DNA of 64,000 nt from CAWFPR01 sp963817635 (GTDB lineage Bacteria > Acidobacteriota > Vicinamibacteria > Vicinamibacterales > 2-12-FULL-66-21): positions 124,001 through 188,000 of the forward strand of contig CAWFPR010000006.1 of NCBI GenBank assembly GCA_963817635.1. The letters are read 5' to 3'. The notes beneath the pieces were generated by a model that worked only from the letters and a program-made list of their open reading frames with translations, had not been told where the DNA came from and ran no database searches. Of this stretch, positions 58,260 to 64,000 are shown one piece after another. The position numbers were made by a program, and so were the translations under genes. Every line of letters starts with the position of its first letter. Positions within the stretch are counted from its first letter, which is position 1.

Positions 58260-59792
58260 CTACGACACCTTCGGCGCGCTGCGGCGCCGTCCCAGCGCCG
58301 CGCGCGCGACGTCAACGTCGTCGAACGGGAGCACCCGCTCGCCAACGACCTGATACTGCTCGTGCCCCTTGCCCGCCACGAGCACGAGATCGCCGGGCCT
58401 GGCGTCCCGCACGGCGGTTTCGATCGCCGCCTTCCGGTCGACGATCGCCTTGAAGGGCGTGGCGCGCGGGCCCTGCTGTCCCCTCGGCGCGCGATCGGCC
58501 GGCATGACGATGCCGCGCTTGATGTCCTCGATGATCGACTCCGGGGCTTCTGAACGGGGGTTGTCCGACGTCACGATGACGAGATCGCTCAGCCGCGCCG
58601 CGACGGCGCCCATCAGCGGACGCTTCGTGCGATCGCGATCGCCGCCACAGCCGAACACGGTGATCACGCGTCCCGAGGCGAGCGGGCGCGCCGTTTCGAG
58701 CAGGTTCTTGAGTGCATCGTCGGTGTGCGCATAGTCCACGACGACGCGAACGTCGTCGTCGGGAGCCGACACGACCTGAAAGCGCCCCGGGACGTTGACG
58801 AGCGCGGCGATGCCCTGCTCGATCGCGCCGGACGGAAGATCCAGCGCGACCGCGGCCGCGACGGCGGCCAGGATGTTGTAGGCGTTCGGCCGGCCGACGA
58901 GCGCCGAGCGGATCTGGAGCGCGCCGCCAGGCGTCCGGATCGTGAACGCGAGCCCGCCGAGCGACAGCGCGATCGGACCGGGCTGCACGTCGGCAGGCGT
59001 GTCGATCGCATAGGTCAGCGAGCGCGGCGCCGCGGCTGCGAACTCGGCACCGCGCCGATCGTCGAGGTTGGCGACGCCAACCGCGCCCTGCGGCAGCAGT
59101 TCGAACAGCCGCCGCTTCGCCGTGAAGTACTCCGTCATGTCGCGATGGAAGTCGAGGTGATCGCGCGTGAGGTTCGTGAAGACGCCCGCGGCGAAATGAA
59201 GGGCGTCCGCGCGGCGCAGCGCCAGGGCATGCGACGACACTTCGATCACGCACGCGCCGGAGCCCTGCGTGACCATCTCGCGCAGCATGCGCTGCAGCTC
59301 CGGCGCTTCGGGTGTCGTGCGCGTGGCGTCCACCTCGCGCGTGCCGATGCGATAGCCGACCGTGCCGATGCGCCCGCACCGCGTGCCCGCGGCCTCGAAG
59401 ATTGACGACAGCAGATACGCGGTCGTCGTCTTGCCGTTGGTCCCGGTAATGCCGACGAGCGTCAGTTCGCGGCTCGGATGGCGGTAGAAGATGGCGGAGA
59501 GCACCGCCAGCGCCAGCCGCGCGTCAGCGACCTGGACCCACGGCACGCGGATCGGCCAGGGGGCGGCGGCCTCCGACACGACCGCGACGGCGCCGCGGGC
59601 GACCGCGTCGCGCGCGAAGCTGTCGCCATCGGCGCGCAGCCCCTTGAGGGCGACGAACACCGAGCCGGGCCCTGCCTGGCGCGAGTCGTTCGTGATGCCC
59701 GACACCTCGGTGGCACCCTCGGCAGCCGGCGGCAACGACCCGGCGGGCGCTCCGAACTCGGCGAACTCGGCGAAGAGGCCGGCAAGCGTCAC
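58260..59792 (-). CDS. murE: UDP-N-acetylmuramoyl-L-alanyl-D-glutamate--2,6-diaminopimelate ligase
   Basis: The 510-residue ligase has an N-terminal domain (NDSRQAGPGSVFVALKGLRADG), P-loop GITGTNGKTTTAYLL, THLTRDHLDFH-type segment NLTRDHLDFHRDM, and TSDNPRSEAPESII. The DNPR motif marks meso-diaminopimelate specificity (lysine enzymes have a different motif), so this peptidoglycan is probably DAP-type. GTG 59792 overlaps the ftsI stop as GTGA, which fits the coupling pattern of the cluster; an earlier start would run into ftsI. Confidence 0.96.
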   Translation of the reverse strand: MTLAGLFAEFAEFGAPAGSLPPAAEGATEVSGITNDSRQAGPGSVFVALKGLRADGDSFARDAVARGAVAVVSEAAAPWPIRVPWVQVADARLALAVLSAIFYRHPSRELTLVGITGTNGKTTTAYLLSSIFEAAGTRCGRIGTVGYRIGTREVDATRTTPEAPELQRMLREMVTQGSGACVIEVSSHALALRRADALHFAAGVFTNLTRDHLDFHRDMTEYFTAKRRLFELLPQGAVGVANLDDRRGAEFAAAAPRSLTYAIDTPADVQPGPIALSLGGLAFTIRTPGGALQIRSALVGRPNAYNILAAVAAAVALDLPSGAIEQGIAALVNVPGRFQVVSAPDDDVRVVVDYAHTDDALKNLLETARPLASGRVITVFGCGGDRDRTKRPLMGAVAARLSDLVIVTSDNPRSEAPESIIEDIKRGIVMPADRAPRGQQGPRATPFKAIVDRKAAIETAVRDARPGDLVLVAGKGHEQYQVVGERVLPFDDVDVARAALGRRRSAPKVS

Positions 59793-61873
59793 TGCGGCGG
59801 TCCTCCGGCCGGCTGGAGCGGCGGCGTGCGGCCGAGGGTCAGGATGCACGCGTCGCCGCGGACGAGCGCCTCCCCGGCGGGGGGCTGCTGCTCGACGACG
59901 AACCCGTCGCCGTTGATCTGGGCCCGCATGCCTGCCCGGTTGACGACGCGCAGCGCTTCCCTCGCGCTCAGGCCGCGCAGATCCGGCATCAGGCCGTCAG
60001 GGAGCGGCTCCGGCATGCGTTCGAGAATCGGGGCGCTCACGGGCTGCGGTGCCCGCCCGGGTTCGTCGTGGCGCGCAACGAGGACGGGCGGCGGCGCATT
60101 GAGCGTAGGGCCGATGCCGAGGTGGCGCAGCGTCGCCTCGGCAATCCGCGTGAAGACCGGCGCCGAAACGGTGGCGCCGTAGTATCCCCGGGCATGCGGC
60201 GAATCGATGACGACGATGATGGTGACGGCGGGGTTGCGCGAGGGAATGAACCCCACGAACGACGCGAAGTAGTCGGATTTCGAGTAGCGCCCGTTGACAA
60301 TCTTCGACGCGGTTCCGGTCTTCCCCGCAATGGTGAAGCCGTCCATGCGGGCGACCTTCGCCGTGCCGCGCTCGACGACCGCCTCCATGATCTCGGTGAG
60401 CGTGGCGGCGGTGTCCGGCGTGATGACGCGGCGCAGCACCTTGTGCGGCACCTCCTCGCGTCGCCCGTTGCGGATGAACGCGCGTACCACGCGCGGCTCG
60501 ATCAACTCGCCGCCGTTGGCCACGGCGCTGACCGCCGTAGCCATCTGCAGCGGCGTGACGCCGACCTGATAGCCCATCGACACGGACGCGAGCGCGCTGG
60601 CATCGAGGCGGGCAGGATTCCAGACGATGCCCGGGCTCTCGCCGCGGAAGTCCGGCGACAGCGTCTGTCCAAAGCCGAAGCGGTTGATGTACCGCACGAG
60701 GCGCTCGGCCCCGAGGCGGGCGCCCACCCTGATCGCGCCCACGTTGCTCGACTTGGCGATGACGTCGATGAACGGCATCACGCCGTATTCGTGCGTGTCG
60801 CGGATGACTCGCGAACCGAACGTGATGTATCCCGGCGCGCAGTCGACCGGATCCTCGGGCGTGATCACGTGCTCCTGGAGCGCGGCCGAGGCCGTGACGA
60901 CTTTGAACGTCGAGCCAGGCTCGTACAAATCCTGGACGGCGCGGTTGCGGCGGGCCTCGGCCTCGGCGCGCCCGAAGGCGTTCGGATTGAAGGTCGGCCA
61001 GTTCGCCAGCGCGAGGATCTCGCCGGTCTGCGGCCGCATGATGATGGCCGTGCCGCCGGCCGCGGCGTTCTCCTCGACGCCGATCCGCAGCTCGCGCTCG
61101 GCGACGAACTGGAGGTATTCGTCGATCGTCAGCTCGAGGCCGTCGCCGGCGGTCGCCGGCTGTTCCTCGCGGCTGTTCATGACGTGCCTGGCGCCGTCGG
61201 CCTGGACGAGGATCTTCCCCTCGTGGCCGCGGATCCGGCTGTCGAACGTCGATTCGAGCCCGGCCAGCCCGACGTTGTCGAGGCCGACGTAGCCGAGCAC
61301 GTGCGACGCGAGTTCCCGGTTCGGATAATACCGGCGGCTCTCCTTGTAGAAGAGGAGCCACGGAAAATCGAGCGCCTTGATGCGCGCGGCCTCATCGGGG
61401 GAGATCTGCCGCGCCAGGTAGACGAACTGTCCCTTGCGGCGCAGCCGTTCGGCCAGGACCTGCTGTTGCGGCCCGTCGCAGGCATCGAGCGCGCGACAGA
61501 TGAGCGCCGCCGCCCGATCCGGCTGCTCCACCTGCGATGGATCGGCGGCGATCGTATCGGCGTCGACGCTGTAGGCCAGCATGTGCCCGTTGCGGTCGAG
61601 AATCTCGCCGCGCTTGGCGGGCGGGTGGATCGTCCGGAGATGCTGGCTGTCGGCGTACGCCATCAGGCTGTCGTGATCGACGACCTGGAGGTAGACCAGC
61701 CGGGCCTCGATCGCGGCGGTCCACAACCCGAAGACACAGGCGCAGACGAGCACGCGGGTCCGCAGGGTCACGCGCCACTCGGCGGGCGACGCGGCGGCCT
61801 CCCGGCGCGCGACGCGCTGCGCCGGACCGCGCCAGGGGAGCCTGAATCTGCTGATGCCGTTTCCCTCCGCCAC
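59789..61873 (-). CDS. ftsI: Peptidoglycan transpeptidase FtsI (class B PBP) with PASTA domain
   Basis: The 694-residue penicillin-binding protein has an N-terminal membrane anchor (about residues 39-57), a pedestal domain (PAKRGEILDRNGHMLA), and a transpeptidase domain with SxxK (EPGSTFKV, about residue 320), SSN (AKSSNVGA) and KTGTA. A single PASTA domain closes the protein (LMPDLRGLSAREALRVVNRAG), as in StkP/PrkC-linked PBPs. A GGAGG five bases before the GTG decides the start. Confidence 0.95.
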   Translation of the reverse strand: MAEGNGISRFRLPWRGPAQRVARREAAASPAEWRVTLRTRVLVCACVFGLWTAAIEARLVYLQVVDHDSLMAYADSQHLRTIHPPAKRGEILDRNGHMLAYSVDADTIAADPSQVEQPDRAAALICRALDACDGPQQQVLAERLRRKGQFVYLARQISPDEAARIKALDFPWLLFYKESRRYYPNRELASHVLGYVGLDNVGLAGLESTFDSRIRGHEGKILVQADGARHVMNSREEQPATAGDGLELTIDEYLQFVAERELRIGVEENAAAGGTAIIMRPQTGEILALANWPTFNPNAFGRAEAEARRNRAVQDLYEPGSTFKVVTASAALQEHVITPEDPVDCAPGYITFGSRVIRDTHEYGVMPFIDVIAKSSNVGAIRVGARLGAERLVRYINRFGFGQTLSPDFRGESPGIVWNPARLDASALASVSMGYQVGVTPLQMATAVSAVANGGELIEPRVVRAFIRNGRREEVPHKVLRRVITPDTAATLTEIMEAVVERGTAKVARMDGFTIAGKTGTASKIVNGRYSKSDYFASFVGFIPSRNPAVTIIVVIDSPHARGYYGATVSAPVFTRIAEATLRHLGIGPTLNAPPPVLVARHDEPGRAPQPVSAPILERMPEPLPDGLMPDLRGLSAREALRVVNRAGMRAQINGDGFVVEQQPPAGEALVRGDACILTLGRTPPLQPAGGPPQ

Positions 61874-61892
61874 CGGGTCCTCCTGATGCGTG

Positions 61893-62285
61893 CTAGCGCG
61901 ACGCGACGACGGACTTTTCCGGGGGAGCCGCGGGCGTCACGCGTTCGATCACGATCGCCTGACCTTTTGCGGGAGCCACCATGTGCAGGTCGCGGGTCGC
62001 GATTCGCTCGATCCGGGCCGGCGAGCGCAGCGTTTCGATTTCGAGCACCAGGTGCCGGTGGACCTCTTCTTCGGCCGCGCGCGCGTCCTGCAGTTCCTGG
62101 ATCTGGTAGCCGTGCCGCAGGAGCTCGAAGTGCTGCCAGGCCGAAAAGAGCGCCACGGCGACGAGCAGGCCACCGATCGCCACCGACCGCCACAGCTGGC
62201 GCTGCCGTGCCTCGTCGACTTCGCGGACGATCGGGTTGTTGCGTACGTCCTTCTTGATGGCGTACTCGAAGTCCATCGTGCTCAT
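61893..62285 (-). CDS. ftsL: FtsL-like cell division protein
   Basis: The 130-residue bitopic protein has a 35-residue cytosolic part, one membrane helix (SVAIGGLLVAVALFSAWQHF, about 34-53) and a leucine-zipper-like periplasmic coil (IQELQDARAAEEEVHRHLVLEIETL). Its size, topology and place between rsmH and ftsI identify FtsL, although sequence conservation in this family is low. The ATG overlaps the rsmH stop (ATGA). Confidence 0.85.
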   Translation of the reverse strand: MSTMDFEYAIKKDVRNNPIVREVDEARQRQLWRSVAIGGLLVAVALFSAWQHFELLRHGYQIQELQDARAAEEEVHRHLVLEIETLRSPARIERIATRDLHMVAPAKGQAIVIERVTPAAPPEKSVVASR

Positions 62286-63178
62286 GCCAGCCTCTCAATC
62301 GCACGTAGCTTCGCGCTGCGCGCGCGCGGGTTGCGCGCCACCTCCTCGTCGCCGGGGCCGAGCGGCTTGCGGGTCAGCACACGCACCGCCGATTCACCGG
62401 CCGCCAGCGCCCGGAACGTGTGCTTCACGATCCGATCCTCGAGCGAGTGAAAGGTGATCACCGCCAGGCGCGCGCCCGAGAGCAGCAGCCGGGCGGCATC
62501 CGACAGGAAGAGGTCGAGCCCCTCGAGTTCGCCGTTCACCCAGATGCGCAGCGCCTGGAACGTGCGCGTCGCCGGATCGATGCGCTGGTACCCCCGGCGC
62601 GGCACCGCGCGGCGCACGATGGCCGCGAGCTGCCCCGTCGTTGCGATCGGGTCGCCCTCGCGCGCCGTCACGATCGCCCGCGCGATGCGGCGGGAAAAGC
62701 GCTCTTCGCCGTAGCGAAAGATCACGTTCGCCAGATCCACTTCACCGACCTGGACCAGCAGATCCGCCGCCGTCGGTCCCTGCGACTGGTCCATCCGCAT
62801 GTCCAGGGCTTCGTCGCGCCGGAAGCTGAAACCGCGCCCGTCCGCGTCGAACTGCATCGAGGACACGCCGAGATCGGCCAGGATGCCGTCCGCACCGCCC
62901 GCATCCCGGGACTCCAGGACGCGGCCGAGCTGCCGATAATCCGAGTGCACGAGTTCCACGCGGCCCGGGAACGCGGCCAGCGTCGTCGCGGCGATGGACA
63001 GCGCCTCGCGATCGCGATCGAGCCCGATGAGACGGGTCGCCCCTGCCTCCAGCAGCGCGCGCGCGTGCCCGCCGAGCCCGACCGTGCAGTCGACGAAGAG
63101 CCCTCCCCGGGACGGCATGAGCACCGAGAGCGTCTCGGCAACCATGACCGGTTCGTGAGTGGGGCCGCTCGTCATCAT
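62282..63178 (-). CDS. rsmH: 16S rRNA (cytosine-1402-N4)-methyltransferase
   Basis: RsmH (MraW) methylates C1402 in the ribosomal P site. The 298-residue protein has the SAM motif VDCTVGLGGHARALLEAG, the YGEERFSRRIARAI segment, QALRIWVNGELEGLD and ITFHSLEDRIVKHTFR. ATG 63178 or the adjacent ATG 63175 is the start, nine bases after the mraZ stop. The cluster order mraZ-rsmH-ftsL-ftsI is typical. Confidence 0.96.
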   Translation of the reverse strand: MMTSGPTHEPVMVAETLSVLMPSRGGLFVDCTVGLGGHARALLEAGATRLIGLDRDREALSIAATTLAAFPGRVELVHSDYRQLGRVLESRDAGGADGILADLGVSSMQFDADGRGFSFRRDEALDMRMDQSQGPTAADLLVQVGEVDLANVIFRYGEERFSRRIARAIVTAREGDPIATTGQLAAIVRRAVPRRGYQRIDPATRTFQALRIWVNGELEGLDLFLSDAARLLLSGARLAVITFHSLEDRIVKHTFRALAAGESAVRVLTRKPLGPGDEEVARNPRARSAKLRAIERLA

Positions 63179-63186
63179 GGTCAGCT

Positions 63187-63629
63187 TCAAATGCCGAAAT
63201 CCGAGAGCGCCCGGGCGTCCTCGTCGGTGTAGGGTTCGCGCTGGAGCTTGGCGACGAACCGCTCGTGATTCCACACGTCGAGCCAGTCGGTACCTGTCCG
63301 AGCACGTCCACTTCGCCGCTCATCCCAGCCGATTCGCGCAGCCGCGGCTGAATCAGCACTCGCCCCTGCGTGTCGAACTCCGCCGTCTGTCCGTAGTAGT
63401 TCACCCGGTCGAAGAACTTGAGCCGTGCCGGATGGGTCGAGGGGACCTTCGCCAGCTTCTCTTCGAGCGCGAGCCAGACCGGCATCGGATAAATGCGGAC
63501 GTACTCGCCCGTCACGCTCGTCACGAACACCCCCGTTCCGTGCTGGTCTTCGACCAGCGCCCGGAAGGCGTTCGGGATCTTGAGCCTGCCCTTGTCATCG
63601 ATCCTGGCGGCGTAGTTACCCCGGAGCAC
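63187..63629 (-). CDS. mraZ: Transcriptional regulator MraZ, frameshifted
   Basis: MraZ is an AbrB-fold DNA-binding protein that represses its own dcw operon. The N-terminal repeat is clear (GNYAARIDDKGRLKIPNAFR, residues 4-23) and the second repeat follows (YYGQTAEFDTQGRVLIQPRLRESAG). Two surplus bases near 63287-63292 (CAGGTACCGAC) break the frame; removal gives an ending DWLDVWNHERFVAKLQREPY and a stop at 63187, total 146 residues, the normal size. The GTG start lies directly after an operator-promoter region. Confidence 0.92.
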
Positions 63630-63637
63630 GGCTATTA

Positions 63638-63662
63638 CTCCACTTTACTCCACTATAATCCA
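63638..63662 (-). promoter_or_regulatory. Three-box MraZ operator
   Basis: On the minus strand TGGAT, TGGAG and TGGAG occur at exact 10-base steps (63662-63658, 63652-63648, 63642-63638), separated by TATAG and TAAAG. MraZ is known to bind TGGGN-type boxes at 10-base spacing. The boxes cover about +1 to +24 of the predicted transcript. Confidence 0.75.
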
Positions 63663-63667
63663 CCGCG

Positions 63668-63697
63668 ATAGTAGAGAACCGGCCGGGGGTTTGTCAA
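63668..63697 (-). promoter_or_regulatory. Sigma70 promoter of the dcw operon
   Basis: Minus strand TTGACA (63697-63692), 18-base spacer, TACTAT (63673-63668). Initiation near 63661 would be covered by the MraZ boxes. A second -10-like TATAGT lies inside the boxes (63657-63652). Confidence 0.65.
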
Positions 63698-63785
63698 CCG
63701 CAAAATACAGGTACAGCAAGGGTTACGCTTTATTTTCGCCGGGCGAACAAACTGGCGAAAGACTAAGGCCGGGCTGCCGTCGCGT

Positions 63786-63793
63786 GCTACGAT
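63786..63793 (+). promoter_or_regulatory. Extended -10 candidate for ychF (TGCTACGAT)
   Basis: TG-C-TACGAT lies about 65 bases before the ychF ATG. No -35 is seen. The leader contains CGGCTG ... CAGCCG, a small hairpin near 63808-63825. Confidence 0.3.
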
Positions 63794-63856
63794 GTGCAGA
63801 TTTGGCGGACGGCTGACAACCAGCCGGGCTGCCTGCCTCCGGACCAGACACGACTC

Positions 63857-64000
63857 ATGCTGCGAGCAGGACTCATCGGTTTCCCGTCGTCGGGCCGGAC
63901 GGCCCTGTTCCAGTTGCTGACGAGCGCCCGCGAAGCGCCACGGGGCGGCGGCAAGACGGACGCGAATGTCGGCGTTTCGCGCGTGCCCGACGAGCGGCTC
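63857..64000 (+). CDS. ychF: YchF/OLA1 family ATPase, N-terminal part (truncated by window edge)
   Basis: The first 48 residues begin MLRAGLIGFPSSGRTALFQLLTS, an Obg-like P-loop with GFPSSGRT where most members have GxPNVGKS; that Arg/Thr variant of the G1 loop is found in some YchF lineages. YchF hydrolyses ATP and binds ribosomes. The gene diverges from the dcw operon over 227 bases. Confidence 0.8.
   Translation, partial: MLRAGLIGFPSSGRTALFQLLTSAREAPRGGGKTDANVGVSRVPDERL

Noticed and set aside
63857..63930. Calling ychF a pseudogene for its GFPSSGRT loop
   Set aside because: The variant G1 loop is known from some YchF relatives, and the visible frame is intact.

Overview
The window is GC-rich, protein-dense chromosomal DNA from a didermic (outer-membrane) bacterium. 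It carries LptD, a secreted e(P4)-type acid phosphatase lipoprotein and a meso-DAP type MurE, together with DivIVA, MutS2, DUF92 and a complete division and cell-wall (dcw) cluster. This mix, the many GTG starts and the repeat-filled intergenic gaps suggest Acidobacteriota (possibly Vicinamibacteria); that placement is inference. No phage, transposase, integrase or CRISPR array was seen.

Layout. 1-9.5 kb (+): end of a deoxynucleoside kinase, a repeat-filled gap, accD-folC, lptD, rmlB, a sugar-nucleotide SDR, a two-domain prenol kinase (VTE5-like plus DUF92/VTE6-like) and a UbiA prenyltransferase; the last three overlap as ATGA. 9.6-18.75 kb (mostly -): htpX, an M20 peptidase, an exported hypothetical protein (+), a coiled-coil/GAF-like protein (+), the acid phosphatase, thiC, a formylglycine-generating-enzyme-family protein and rlmI. 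18.77-28.1 kb (+): rpiB-glyA-DinG-like helicase-Dam methylase, a TPR protein, yggS-divIVA-DUF167, and a histidine-degradation pair hutI-ftcD (cyclodeaminase). 28.2-35.1 kb (-): small membrane protein, lepB, lepA, ada, citrate synthase and a GT2 glycosyltransferase. 35.2-44.8 kb (mostly +): a possible larB remnant, mutS2, dnaG, rpoD, a CAU tRNA, a zinc-ribbon protein, an RNase H-like protein, pgeF/yfiH (-), acpS and a small unknown gene. 44.8-63.6 kb (-): a B12-binding radical SAM protein, then ftsZ-ftsA-ftsQ-murC-murG-ftsW-murD-mraY-murF-murE-ftsI-ftsL-rsmH-mraZ read upstream from their 3' end. The window closes with the start of ychF (+).

The main quality issue is reading frame. Seventeen otherwise normal genes, many of them essential (glyA, lepB, dnaG, ftsZ, murG, murD, mraZ and others), are broken by small indels. 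All are net insertions (+1 or +2), and about 40 percent lie at or beside a GTAC. I treat them as probable sequence errors and annotate each gene across its full reconstructed span.

The most interesting biology is the prenol-kinase fusion coupled to an HPT-like UbiA enzyme, two undescribed families of short intergenic repeats that fill gaps from stop codon to start codon, a set of genes with -10 boxes so close to the start codon that leaderless mRNAs are predicted (including a 22-bp divergent promoter), and a three-box MraZ operator at the head of the dcw cluster.
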